From assembly GCA_928212115.1 (NCBI GenBank), contig CAKMRJ010005412.1:255517858-255581857 (forward strand): a stretch of DNA of 64,000 bases. Reading direction: 5' to 3'. The DNA comes from Lactuca virosa (taxonomy: Eukaryota; Streptophyta; Magnoliopsida; Asterales; Asteraceae). The notes under the pieces were generated by a model. That model did no database searches. It was not told the DNA's origin and worked only from the letters and a program-made list of their open reading frames with translations. The position numbers were made by a program, and so were the translations under genes. Every line of letters starts with the position of its first letter. Positions within the stretch are counted from its first letter, which is position 1. Of this stretch, positions 10,406 to 21,488 are shown piece by piece.

Positions 10406-11189
10406 AAAATATCAGATGAAGCGCATTTCATACCATATGAGCTATTCTAAACAACAAAACGCTAGGGGTTGTGACTTCCCTGCTACGCGTACGGGTCATG
10501 TGGTTCCGGTAGTACGGTCCCATACTACATTCCACACCTACCCGTATTTGTCTCAAAAGATCATCACAACGACCCTAACAACACCCACTATAATACACAT
10601 ATAACCTATTCTCACTCCCTAGAGAAAGGCTAGACATTCCTCAACGGGTCGGGTACTTACACATAACCCATCCATGAAACTTCCACCAACCTTGCAGCAC
10701 TCGTGTATGCTAATCATACATAACAATGGATCCTATAGACAGTCGAATACTTGATTCTACCCTAAGCCCTTCATCAAACAAGAACATGAAATAAGGCTAA
10801 AACAAGCATTCTCAGGCTATAGAATCTTCGTTATGTACAACTATGATGCATACACTAAGCAACTACAGTAATCATGTCAATTCCCTACAAGAAAGAATCT
10901 TAGGCTATCAGGCATCAATTATCAGGAAATTCTATCATGTAATTCCTGAAGCTCCCTAGACTACTACTAACATGTTGTTATAACATAAACATAATATCAA
11001 ATAACAGTGCGGGTAACTTGGGGTATACTTTCTTGCTCCAGCTGATCGTACACATCACATCCTTCCTTGTTTACTTTTGAAAACAATTTTGAAAATCAGT
11101 TTAAAAAAACTTTTGCAGTTCCCTAGTTTGAGTCTGGATTCACACGAATGTTCATCAAATTCTCTCAAACCAAGGCTTTGATACCAACT
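10406..11189 (-). other. element A untranslated leader with primer-binding site
   Basis: Non-coding leader between the 5' LTR and gag. The primer-binding site TGGTATCAAAGCC (sense) lies at 11174-11186, three bases from the LTR, and is one change from the usual tRNA-iMet complement. A CGTACGGGTCATGTGG-like block at 10488-10505 has a counterpart near 59910 in element E. No gene is seen. Confidence 0.8.
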
Positions 11190-12896
11190 TCTAACACCCC
11201 AAAAATTAGAATAAATTTAAAATTTTCAAAATCAACCATTAATCAACATTGTTTACAAAAAGGTCATTGTTTCAAAAGCATTATTTCCAAATCATAGTTT
11301 TTCCCAAGACCCAGGGACATAAAACAGGAAGTTGTGTACGATCAAGCCTTTGCCATCCCAAGATCCTCATAAGTACATGAAACGATAAACTAAAAATTGT
11401 AAGCCAAAGCTTAGTGACTTCCCCCAAAGTACCAACACACACATACATATAACAACATATATTGGGTCCACATCTAAAAAGACTGGATTACCCCTAGCCC
11501 ATAGTATGATTTTGGCATGCCAATCGAGCCCTCAGCTCATATCTGGATTGCTCTCGAGCCCACAGTATGAGTCTGGCATGCCAATCAGTCCCTCAGCTCA
11601 TATCTGCATTGCTCCCAGGTTTGTTGGCTACCGCACAATGCTGTACAACCTCAACCCAACCATATTATGTCGACATAAGCATAACAAATAAAAATATACC
11701 AGCAAACAGATAAACATGCATATCTTAACAGATCACTACAAAATAGAAACATCCTATAACATGATACATATTCTGTTGGGTCGGCATTAGTGCCTTCGAC
11801 TCACAAGTACAGTGAAGAAAACTCACCTCTCAGTCGGAATGCAAGCAGAATATTTCTCTGTTCCGAAAAATCGGCTCAACGATCACCTAACCAAAACCAA
11901 GAACCTAATCTCAATTAATCAACTCAAAATACCCAAAACACCCCCTAGGTCAAACTTGGTCAAAACTCTAGTCAAAGGTCAAGGTCAACAAGTCAACTTG
12001 ATCCACTCAGTTGAGTACGCGGGGCGTACTCAACTCTTATGTTGGGCGTACACAAGCCTTGACCGTGATCGGGCGGTTGACCCCGTACGCACGGCGAAAG
12101 CACCGTAATCGTTTTTCGTCAATAAGAGCTTAATACGTTAAGCTCTCACGTCCCAATTGCAGATGCAAGGCCAAAATACCACCGAGAGTCATAAAGTTTC
12201 CAACTTTATGACTTTGCATGCCCATTAAGTGCTTAATAGCAACAAACTTAACTTCTTAACACCTAAAGACCATTCGAGAGCATTGATGGGGAAGAACTAA
12301 GCATCAAGACCTCATTTTTATGACTCAATACCCCTCATTGGGTCTGAAAGGATGACTTATTTGGTTAAGAGCATGCCATGCTCAAGAATCACCATAGTTG
12401 GGACCAAAAATGCCCTAAATGAAGAAATGACTAGATCTATAAGAAAAGATGATCAAGCTAGGAGCTTTTTACCTCTTAGAGGTTGCTAGTAAGTAGAGAA
12501 TCCCATATCTAAACTTCATCCAAGCTCCAAGGTCCTTCTACCACCTTATTATTCTTCAATAACACCACCAAAACACACAAATGAGCTCAAAATGCACTCT
12601 TCTCACTTACGGTTAGCTAGAGGGACGATTTTTAGGTGGATGCTGATGAGGGTGAAGGTCTTGGGGCCATAAAGAGGATTATATAGGGTGCAAACCCTCA
12701 AACTAGGGTTTTAGGTATGAACATCGTACGCACTGCGTACCTGAGGAGTACGTCAGGGGTACGCGTGCAAGGCCCACTTCCTTCATGCATGAGTACGCCA
12801 TGCGTACACCCCGAGTACGCACAACGTACGGACCAAAAATGCCAACCTTTTTAAAATTTAGTGTAAAATATGTACCTTCTCGTAATGGGTGTTACG
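11190..12896 (-). repeat. 5' LTR of element A
   Basis: 1707 bp, plus-strand start TCTAACACCCC, end GTGTTAC(G). It matches 3813-5048 with a 470-bp extra block, which holds two copies of a ~66-bp repeat (11500-11620, GGCATGCCAATC / CCTCAGCTCATATCTG). GTACGC..GCGTAC words occur at 12015-12095 and 12725-12830. This is the more complete LTR. Confidence 0.9.
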
Positions 12897-13631
12897 GAGG
12901 TGCCACGTGTCGGAATCCGGCTGGAGCGTCGTCGCGGCTTCTAGAAGGTCGTGTGCAGGGCGCAGACGCGTGCGACGAATTTTCAAATTTAAAAATTGGG
13001 TAACTTCTTTATACGAACTCCATTTTTTACGTTCTTTATATCCACGCGTAGCTATCGACGAGATCTACAACTTTCATTTATACTCCATTGGCTAATTTTG
13101 ACTTTATTTATTTTACATAGGCTGAGACTACTAAAGCCTGTATAAAATAAATAACTTTGTCATCTGACGTCCGTTTTCAACTGCCTTTTAATCATTGGAA
13201 TCCTATTAATGAGATCTTCGATTCTTGTTTAGATTGTTTCGACTAACAATCAACCGATCTAAAATTCGATATTTGGGTTGTCTACTGCAACGCTGAATTT
13301 TAGTAAAACCATAACTTCCTCTAATGAAGTCAGATTTGGACGTTCTCTATATGTAGGCTCACGGTTTAACGACTACAATGACTTTTGTTTAGATTAGTAA
13401 GGCTAAAATGTAGTCTAACGGAAAAAAAAAATTTACGACGCGCGTTGCCGAATCGGGTTGACTCGCGAAACTTCGACAGATCATAACTTCTTCGTTATAA
13501 GTCCGATTTAAGCGCTCCTTATATTCCCAGAATCCTTGTCACAACTACTTCGACTTTCGTCAAGGGTATTCGGCCTAATTATTATTCTATTTTGGACGCG
13601 TATTTAATTCTTATTTTATTATATTGCCATA
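12897..13631 (-). mobile_element. LTR H, segment 2
   Basis: Resumes after A (TSD of A at 12897-12901) with a G-box, GCCACGTGTC, at about 12901-12910. It holds repeated CATAACTTC..CGTTATAA-type text also found in LTRs F and C, and stops at the TSD CCATA (13627-13631) of LTR F. No coding sequence. Confidence 0.88.
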
Positions 13632-15000
13632 TGTGACATCCCCATTTTGACGGCCAGAAAAGACCGATTTTGTTTATGCTTTATAAAAATCAGAGTACTT
13701 CTTTTAATAAAAATGTTGCGGAATTTGTTCCCAGTAAAACACATGATAAATACGTTATCAAAGCATTTCCCAATAAATGTATTTTTATTCATTTTTAAAA
13801 CATTTGGGATGTCATCGTCAATACAGAAACATAAGCATAAACATAACTTACATTCATTTACACTAGTGATCTACATCTCTTTTAAATCTCTCAGTGTAAT
13901 GTAACTTCATATCGACACCTGTGATAGAAATAAGTTGGAGTGGGTCAGGTTGGGAAACCTGGTGAGTACATAGGGTTTTCAACCCACTTTAATATAATTA
14001 TTATGTTTAAACATCAAACAATCAACCTAATTACCCATCCCCATTATCTTCTTTACTCTTAAGGATCTACCCTAAGAATCAACTATTCCTCGTTCATTCA
14101 TTCCTAAGGATCATCCTAAGGAATCGGCACGAAGTCCATCGTCACCGGGGTTTAGGCACTAAGTCTGCATAGTCGCCAGGATTTATACAACATGCACTAA
14201 GTCCGCATAGTCGCCAGGGTTTTGGCACCAAGTCTGCATGATCGCCAAGGTTTAGGCACCAAGTCTGCATGATCGTCAGGGTTTAGAGTACACCGGGTGA
14301 ACACATCGTTCACAACACCTACAGGTTGCGAGCCTGCTAGTGTTCCACTGGACTGTCTAGAATAGTCCGTGGTTGTCATCCATACTCAGCTAGATGACGG
14401 GGCCAGCATTTGGGAACAAGGCTTCTCACATCGTCCACCTCTCACCCTTACCTCATGGTCTATATCACCTCTCAACTCATCACCCAACTCATATTTCATC
14501 TACCCATGTTTTACCCAACATATTATGTAGATATAAATACATATACAGTTTAAATCATATAAAAGTTGTATAAAATCGTTCATCCAGCATAGATAGCAAG
14601 TATACAGATAATATGCACACATAGCACGTAATTTATATAAAATACTTCATATCTATGTGTAAGATGAAAGTAACTATGCACTCACTTGATAAGGTGGTGA
14701 CTCGGTACTCGGACAGCACTTCGTTATGTCAAAACAATTTTCCCTTGACAAAACCTAGTATCAATACCACTAGGCTTTAGTCTAACGTTAACCGCGACTA
14801 ATTAATAGTCTAACTATTATTACTATTATATAAGAGTTAAGCAACACTCTTATATAACCCATAATAATAGCCCAAATAATTATTTTAAGGTCCTAATAAT
14901 GTTACTATAATTAATTAGAAGCTATATTAAAAATAGCGTAGGCGTAGCTCACTTACAGCGAGTTTTCTCGAAAACCGGGCTTCGCTTGGAGCAGCGTTTC
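13632..15000 (-). mobile_element. LTR F (solo LTR), segment 1
   Basis: Starts TGTGACATCCCC like H and C. TSD CCATA is at 13627-13631 and 28823-28827. Interrupted at 15000 by element B, whose TSD GTTTC is 14996-15000 and 27844-27848. De-nested length is about 2.3 kb with no internal region, so it is a solo LTR. Related to H but clearly diverged. No gene. Confidence 0.9.
14126..14286. repeat. about five copies of a ~31-bp tandem repeat in LTR F
   Basis: Unit built on GGCACCAAGTCTGCATGATC followed by GCCAGGGTTTA, with variants (CACTAAGTCCGCATAGTC). H and C lack the array at the same place, so it arose in the F lineage. Confidence 0.75.
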
Positions 15001-15468
15001 TGATGCAGCGAACAAATGACCAAAGATCAAAACTGTTGATTCTAGAAGAATACCCAGGATAATCTTGCCCAAACCACGTTGATTCTATGAATACCGTGGG
15101 ATTGGCTTCAAAATTCGGTAAACACACACGAAATTTTGAGAGAAAAATGAAAGCTCTTTAAACTGATCAATGACCATCCAGATTACATCAGAAAGACTTA
15201 AATAAGAAGCAGAATTTTAAAAGAAACCCTAAAGATACATGGGCCAAACACAAACCCAAAAACAAAGTCCAAAAATTATGAAAAAAACACAAAAATGTCC
15301 ATAAGTCCAAAAATTATGAAAAAAACACAAAAATGTCCATAAGCTGGAGTGGGTCAGGTTGAGATCCGTAGCCAAAGTTATGGCCGTTTCCGTGAAGCCC
15401 CTTTAGTCACACGATCGTGGGCCTCTAGGAACGCAAGTGCCCGATCCTCCACACTAGGGCCTGCATCA
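15001..15468 (-). repeat. 3' LTR of element B
   Basis: 468 bp against 527 bp for the other LTR. About 100 bp are missing, and a short AAAATTATG..GTCCATAAG block is duplicated (15275-15341). The polypurine tract CAAGAGGGGA (sense) abuts it at 15469-15478. Confidence 0.9.
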
Positions 15469-16397
15469 TCCCCTCTTGGGTAGACAAAATTCGACCTCGA
15501 ATGTGTAACAGGATCATCATCAGAAGAATCCTCATGAAAAGGAAGTAAATGTTTCATATTGAAAACATCAGAACATCGAATGTGACTTGGCAGCTTCAAA
15601 CGATAAGCATTGGAATTGATCTTCTGCACAATCTCCACGGGTCCAATCTTTTTGGCTGATAGCTTGTTGTACTCACCAACTGAAAAACGATCCTTAGTCA
15701 AAATAGCCCAAACAAAGTCACCCTCCTCAAAATCAACTTGCCTACGTTTTTTATCCGCATCTTGCTTGTACTTGGAGTTGGCTCGGATCAAGTTTTCATG
15801 AACAGTCTTATGGACATCATGTAGACCTTCAACAAAATCCTTCACTTTATTTGGAACAACACCAGAAATAGGAAGCGACATCAAATCAAGTGGTCCCCGA
15901 GGTTGAGCATAATAGACCACTTGAAATGGACTAAATCCAGTACTTCGGTTGACTGCATGATTATGAGCAAACTCAGCTTGACATAGTTTCTGATCCCAGC
16001 CCTTCACATGATCACCCACCAAACACCGCAAAATATTACCAAGGGACCGATTGACAACTTCTGTTTGCCCATCTGTTTGAGGATGATAAGCACTACTAAA
16101 GTTAAGCTGAGTGTTCACCATTTTCCACAAGCTACGCCAAAAATGACTCAAAAACCTAGTGTCTCGATCAGAAACAATAGAAGACGGCAAGCCATGCAAA
16201 CGGTATATGTCTCGAAAGAATAATTGAGCCACATTAACTGCATCCGTCGTCTTTTTACAAGGGATAAAGTGCACCATCTTGGAAAAACGATCAACAACCA
16301 CAAAGATTGAATCATTGCCCCATTGAGTCCGTGGTAACCCCAACACAAAATCAATGCTTATATACACCCAAGGTTTAGACGGAACAAGTAAAGGCAT
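15378..16397 (-). pseudogene. element B integrase core and C-terminus, reading into the 3' LTR
   Basis: 339 open codons. The DDE core is visible: SIDFVLGLPRTQWGNDS (first Asp), SIVSDRDTRFLSHFWR (second Asp), YHPQTDGQTEVVNR (Glu). Then come EGDFVWAILTKDRFSVG and IGPVEIVQKINSNAYRLKLP (GPY-like module) and VFNMKHLLPFHED. The last 30 or so codons lie inside the LTR (15378-15468) and end ASRKRP. The upstream zinc-binding part was cut away by D and resumes at 23892. There is no classical chromodomain; an LTR-encoded tail is known for CRM-type elements. The open frame suggests B was intact shortly before D inserted. Confidence 0.9.
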
Positions 16398-16410
16398 ATA
16401 GAGTCCAGCA

Positions 16411-17161
16411 TGTTGGATTAATGTCTAAGTCCATAACTGTATTTGGTATGTACTTGACCCGACCCGGCATGGTCCATTTGGGTTGCACTTCACCGGCACA
16501 ATTTATATGGATAGTCTTTTGAGAATAGTATATTTATGATTTATATTAATATATTATAAGTTCTAATATATTAATATGGAATCATATTATTTAATTAGTA
16601 TTGATCAAGAATTAATTTAGAATTAATTAAGTGATCAAAAGAACTAATTAAATATGGACTCTTATATATATGGAATGGGCCAAGTTCATTTAGGTTAGGC
16701 TAAGCTTTCATGGATGGTCCATGGAGCTTTTAACCCATGGATCCTATGTAAATGAAAGGTCATGGGTATTAGGGTTTACATGGATATAACCCTAATCCTC
16801 CATAATATATAAAGGGGTCCTTGGCTCACAAAATTGGCACAAGTGTGTGAAAATAAGAGTGGGCCGATTTTAGTGTGCATACATATTCTCTCAAGTTCTT
16901 CCAATGTGTTTTGGTGATTTGTGATTCCATTTGAGGCTTCCACACTATTGAGGCTAAGCTCTTAAAGCTTGAAGACATCAAGTTACATCAAAAGGTATGT
17001 CATCTAACTAGAACTTTGTAGTATAGGTGCTTCATAATATGCTAGTTAGGATGAAACCTTGGGATATTTAATATTTGTATGTATAATAGAGAAAACATAG
17101 ATCCAAGGTTTATAGGGTTGCATGTACACCATAGGAGTGTTAGAATGCTCAAAACCCAATA
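16411..17161 (+). repeat. 5' LTR of element D
   Basis: 751 bp, TGTTGGATTAATG start, end AAAACCCAATA (the 3' LTR ends CTCAACA). It contains a TATATAAAGG TATA-like site at about 16807 and AT-rich direct repeats of TAATATATTA. The same 751-bp length is found at 23136-23886 and 43433-44183. Confidence 0.92.
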
Positions 17162-17162
17162 G

Positions 17163-17180
17163 TGGTATCAGAGCCATGGG
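17163..17180 (+). other. primer-binding site of element D
   Basis: TGGTATCAGAGCCATGGG, complementary to the 3' end of a tRNA-Met, placed one base after the LTR as in many Ty1/copia elements. Confidence 0.85.
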
Positions 17181-18332
17181 TTGTTTTCTGTTATATTGAT
17201 GCAAATGTTTTATTTTCAAGTTGAAAAAAAGGAAAAAAACATGACGTTTGTCAAATTTTAAGATAATTACTTGTTGTGTGAAAAACTAATTATTTGTAAA
17301 ATTTGAATCATTTGCTATATGAGTTGAATTAGGTCAAATTTAGTAAAAGATAAAATGATATGATTGTTTTATTAGTTTTAAAAGTTTGATCTAAATGTTT
17401 TAAGGAGTTACAAATTTTGTCATAAAACTTTTGAGCTCAAAAGTTTTTTTTAAAGTTGTGATCTTAAGTGTTTTGAAACCTCCATAAGTTATGGATATGA
17501 AAGTTTTTTTTTAAAAAAAAATTGATTCAAAGTTTTTATGGAGTTACAAAATTTAGAGTTAATGTTTTAAAGAATTCCATAACTTGTTCTTAAGTTATGG
17601 AACATGAAAAATTTCATCATAAAACAAGTATTTAACTCCATAAGTTATGGAATCCAAAGGTTTTCAAGAGTTACAAAACTTGCCCTCAAGTTTTGGAATT
17701 TGGAAAAGTTTTTTATGAAAAAAAGAATTGAATTCTAAAACTCTTGGGTTCATAACTTAAACAATTAATTAAATGGTTTCAATTTTGAGTTTAATAATTG
17801 GAATTATGATGTTTTGTTGAATAGTTCAAATTAACTCTTATGGACTTTATTAATAGTTAATTAAAGCGTTTAATTAAAAGAGTATTATTAATCCATAAAT
17901 ATATGGTTTGAGTTTAATTAAATTAAAAGTCTAGTTTAATTAATAGATTAAACCACCAAGTATTTTAAATGTCTAAAATACACCCTTATACTATTATAAT
18001 ATTAAAAGTTTAATATATTATATGTATAAGAGCAAGTCGTCTTACCATTAGTAGGCCTCATTCACGAAGCCGGTCTATAAGGGGGGTATAAGGTTACTGC
18101 CTATAAAATGGCAGTTTAATGGGTGTCCACTCTCACTCACCGCTTCCTTGACCGGTGGAGGGTCGTTAGCCGAACAGGTAGGACAAGGACTATAATTCTC
18201 CCTTCATTATAAGTATAATGATAAATACTAAGTAACTAAACACTTATAAATTCCCAATCTTAGTTACTTAGGAAAATGTGAATAAGGTGCTAATCCATGA
18301 ATTTACACTTTGCACTTTGTTTAAGCTGTTAG
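17181..18332 (+). other. AT-rich leader of element D
   Basis: About 1.1 kb without an open frame. Many short repeats of AAGTTATGGA / TCCATAACTT type occur at 17460-17760, some forming inverted repeats. 18030-18200 (TAGGCCTCATTCACGAAGCC and GTCGTTAGCCGAACAGGTA) is conserved in D' and recognisable in D''. No gene. Confidence 0.7.
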
Positions 18333-18430
18333 TGGAGCGTGTGTGGTTAACCGGCACACTAACCTGGACTTAACAAGGTAGGCAAAGGGTAACTTAATGT
18401 TTATATGGAGCGTGTGTGGTTAACCGGCAC
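18333..18430 (+). repeat. conserved pair of 25-bp direct repeats in the D leader
   Basis: Identical 25-mers at 18333-18357 and 18406-18430, starting TGGAGCGTGTGTGG and ending TTAACCGGCAC. Both copies also occur in D' (minus strand, near 55568-55675) and, with changes, in D'' (62555-62670). Conservation of both copies across a diverged relative suggests a role in the RNA, for example packaging. Confidence 0.7.
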
Positions 18431-18490
18431 ATCGATTGAGGGGTAAATATTAAGGGTACCAAGTATATTTGCATGGTTACTTCACACCTT

Positions 18491-18523
18491 GTTTTGTGAT
18501 CCTCGGCATCCCAGTCACAAAAC
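18491..18523 (+). other. hairpin 1 of element D
   Basis: Perfect 9-bp stem GTTTTGTGA / TCACAAAAC around the loop TCCTCGGCATCCCAG. The loop shares CGGCATCCC with hairpins 2 and 4. Also present in D' (55476-55508) and D'' (62462-62492). Confidence 0.75.
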
Positions 18524-18672
18524 CTGAAGGGCACACTCGAGATTGAAACATGCCATTGAAAAGTTCAATGAATCTCAAAAGAATCTAGGAGTTTCAAAAC
18601 CAATTAAAACCTAATAATACATTTCGTTTATCTTGGTGGAAATTGGTGAATCGTCATTCACCTACCTTCAAA

Positions 18673-18719
18673 TATTTTATAGCTTGGATTACGGCATCCC
18701 TCTTCCAAGTTATAAAATA
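18673..18719 (+). other. hairpin 2 of element D
   Basis: 15-bp stem TATTTTATAGCTTGG / CCAAGTTATAAAATA with one G.U pair. The 17-nt loop is ATTACGGCATCCCTCTT (18688-18704). The D'' counterpart at 62275-62325 keeps the loop and pairing with a different stem sequence. Confidence 0.8.
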
Positions 18720-18805
18720 GTTTGTTGGGTCCTAGCCTTAATATATCATATTGGGTGTTATATTAAGGACTTAAATCAACTTTACGTGAATTTCTCCCAT
18801 TGTTG

Positions 18806-19442
18806 ATGTCTGGTTTAGACAACAATGATCTTCCCAAACCAAGCTTTCCTAATGAATATGACTTCCCGAGTTTGGCTCATGGAAGTCATACTTCTCTTCC
18901 TCCACCTCCTCCAATTATTCTCCCTAACCCACAAGTTCAAGGTCACTCAAGCCCTAATGGCAAGCAAGGTCTATGTGTGATCACATCTTAGAGATGAAGT
19001 CACATATTGACAAGCCGGGAGAGTTGGGTGTCAAAGTCTTGAGAAAGTTGGATGTTCAATCACTTTCTAAGTCACATAGTGAGTTCCTTTGGGACTACTA
19101 TGAAACAGACTATGACATGAACCTTAATGATCATATCTATTTGCTTGGTGCTGCTGAATCAGCAATGATTTGGAACGATAGTAAAGCAAATTTGATTAGA
19201 AGATCAACTTCCCAAAAACTTTATGGACAGTGACAATGGTGACACTGGAAATCCAGAAAAAGCATTCTCTTCCCAATGGAAAGGGATTGGCCATAGTCAA
19301 CCCGGTTGACCAAATGGTAAAGAGAAAGGCTAAGTCTGAGATAGTCCCATTACCAAAGGGTCCATATGTTTATTTTGCCAAAGGAAGGGGCGTTGATTGC
19401 AAAGCTGCCAAATTTACCTAAGGATGTTAAAGTCAATAAGTT
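18806..19442 (+). pseudogene. copia-type gag remnant of element D
   Basis: Pieces of a Ty1/copia Gag in different frames. The N-part from 18806 has a proline run (SLPPPPPIILPNP). After a frame change near 18973 comes DHILEMKSHIDKPGELG, the conserved copia gag segment, then LDVQSLSKSHSEFLWDYYET. From 19362 a zinc knuckle remains where the two outer Cys pairs persist (CLFCQRKG .. SC), but the His is Arg and the Trp codon is TGA. Compared with the D'' gag, about 25 codons are missing near 18960. Not functional. Confidence 0.75.
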
Positions 19443-20950
19443 TGACTCTACATCAGGTAGAGCCCATTATCTAACTCTGTTAAGTTCTATTCTGAGATCC
19501 TCATTACATGATGTGACTGGGTCACATGTTGATGTTTTAAGAATCAAAGAATAGAGAGAAATCTTAAAGGAAGTATATGCTGATTCTGATCGCGAAGGTG
19601 GATTTCGATCGCATCAGAATTTTGAGCAGTTGCTTAAGAAGTTATGATATATTGCTAAGGAATAGATAACAACAATTTTCCATGTGGATTGTAAGGATAA
19701 GTTTTTCCGCAAAGTTTTAAAATAAAAGAAAATTGTTTAATTTTATTTATTTGAAGTATCCTTACAATGGCATTTGTGGAAAATTGTTGCTTATATGATT
19801 CCACTGACAGCAATATTGGAAAATGGATTTGATTCTTTCATTTGTGGTAGTGTCTAAATTTACCAAATCAGGAAAGTTCCTCATCACCCAAGTTTCAATT
19901 GGACCGAAACTTGGAATCATGCAAGTTGAATAGTATGATGAATGAGAACTTTCAAGCATTGGAAAATCAAGACTAATTACTTGTTCACATGGATGTGTGA
20001 GTCAAGTGAAGGACTAAAGGGATCGAGTACACATTCTTGTGCACTGGTCATGTCCACCACAAAGCTCGTTAAGACTATTTGATTTACTAAAGTTTAGTAA
20101 ATATGGTTATACTTACAAGTTTAAGTATAATTCTGAAACATTGGAAAATCTCAATGTATGGCAGAACGAATGGGAAGAATCAAATTAGGCAGAAAGATAA
20201 AAGTTTCTCAAATCTGAAAAGATGGGAGAGTACTTTAGTATCATGTTTGTGATCATCTTAATGATTTAGAAATCATATCACAATTAGTCCTCTAAAGGTC
20301 ATCTTAGTGCATTCTTATGACTAAGAAGAGGAGTCATGAATTGTTGAAATGGTTAGATCAGGAAGATGAGTCATACTTCGTTCCAAAACAATTCTTAGAG
20401 TCATACTCCAAGATTGTAACTTGAGTGACATATCTTAAAGAAAGGTTTAAAACACTTGTCAAATGTAAGAGTAAAAGTGTCCTACTCTTGTACATTTGAA
20501 ATTGGTAAGTTGTGATGTTTTGGATAAAACAAAGACCAACTAAGGCCAATTGTGTGAAGTGTTTGTCTTGATAAAGAATCCGCACTATCTCTTGAATATT
20601 TGGCAAGATAGTCTTATATGTCAAGAGGATAGTGGGAGTCTTAAAGATCCTAAAAAGAATTTCAAGAACTAATCAAGAATAAAACCTGAGGTTCTTCACT
20701 AGCACACGACTTGAGGTTTATAACCTATCGTGTTGACATATTCTGTGCCCATTCCAGTTAAAGTTGGCTTTGCATAGGAGTTCTGAAAGTTCTCAATTGG
20801 TTGCATAACAACTTGGAAGAAATGGCAGGCCATGTACTGCCAGGTGGCAAGAAGTTAAGATTGCATAAGAGTCATTCCCTTGTCTCCGATTCATGAAAAT
20901 GATGGTGAGGAAACACTTCCACCAAGTAGATTTGAAGCAGATGGCAAAAG

Positions 20951-21011
20951 GTCTAAACAATTGAGACTATGATTACGACATCCCTTTTCATAGTTCTGAA
21001 ATTGTTTAGAC
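20951..21011 (+). other. hairpin 3 of element D
   Basis: Left arm 20951-20971 and right arm 20989-21011 pair over about 20 bp with two small bulges. The loop 20972-20988 is ATTACGACATCCCTTTT, one class with hairpin 2. Copies: 46313-46373 and 52880-52940. Confidence 0.8.
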
Positions 21012-21432
21012 ACACATGCATGCTATCTAAGGAAAGGTGTATGATTTTGATAAAGTTTTATCAAAGCATCTCGTATCAGAAATCTGAACTTTGGTAAGAA
21101 AGTCAATAAAGTATTGATTTCTAGAAGTCCAGCTGATTTCTGAGTACATGTCAAAGCTAGTGGGAGCATAAGTGTTATGCTAATAATCATCATGTTAGTG
21201 GGAGCATGATAATTATTGTTAGTGTTGCAAGTTAGCAATGTTAATTATAGAAAACAAAAGTTTCAATTCGTGAGGCTGCAGGGATTGAAAAAGTTGTTTT
21301 GCTATAATTAAGGGAGAGGATATACTTCATTTCAGTTCTAAAGGCTTAGATTGAGACCTTAATCATCTTTAGTCAAGAATATATATGATTTCATGTTGGA
21401 TTGGTTCAACTTAAGGAAATTCTATATATTGC

Positions 21433-21488
21433 GTTCTCAAAATTCGATTATGATTACGGCATCCCTCTTCATAGTCAAATTTGAAAAC
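21433..21488 (+). other. hairpin 4 of element D
   Basis: Arms GTTCTCAAAATTCGATTATG and CATAGTCAAATTTGAAAAC around the loop ATTACGGCATCCCTCTT (21453-21469), identical to the loop of hairpin 2. Copies: 45834-45890 and 52410-52466. Confidence 0.8.

Larger units (their letters stand above)
3813..12896 (-). mobile_element. element A: full-length Ty3/gypsy chromovirus, Tekay/Del-type, inactive
   Basis: In sense (minus) order: 5' LTR 11190-12896, primer-binding site complementary to initiator tRNA-Met, leader, gag with two zinc knuckles, protease, RT, RNase H, integrase with chromodomain, polypurine tract, 3' LTR 3813-5048. Candidate TSD is GTGGT (3808-3812) against GAGGT (12897-12901), one mismatch. 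It sits inside LTR H. The order PR-RT-RH-IN is gypsy, and the C-terminal chromodomain marks a chromovirus. Stop codons interrupt gag, RT and integrase, and a hAT-like MITE splits RNase H. The 3' LTR lacks about 470 bp present in the 5' LTR. Confidence 0.92.

Noticed and set aside
14126..14286. regular spaced repeats considered as a CRISPR-like array
   Set aside because: Units are contiguous and degenerate with no unique spacers, and the genome is a plant.
19762..19959. antisense frame repeated at 47401 and 54036 (MLESSHSSYYSTCMIPSF)
   Set aside because: It recurs only because the D copies are repeated. It is antisense to decayed pol and matches no family.
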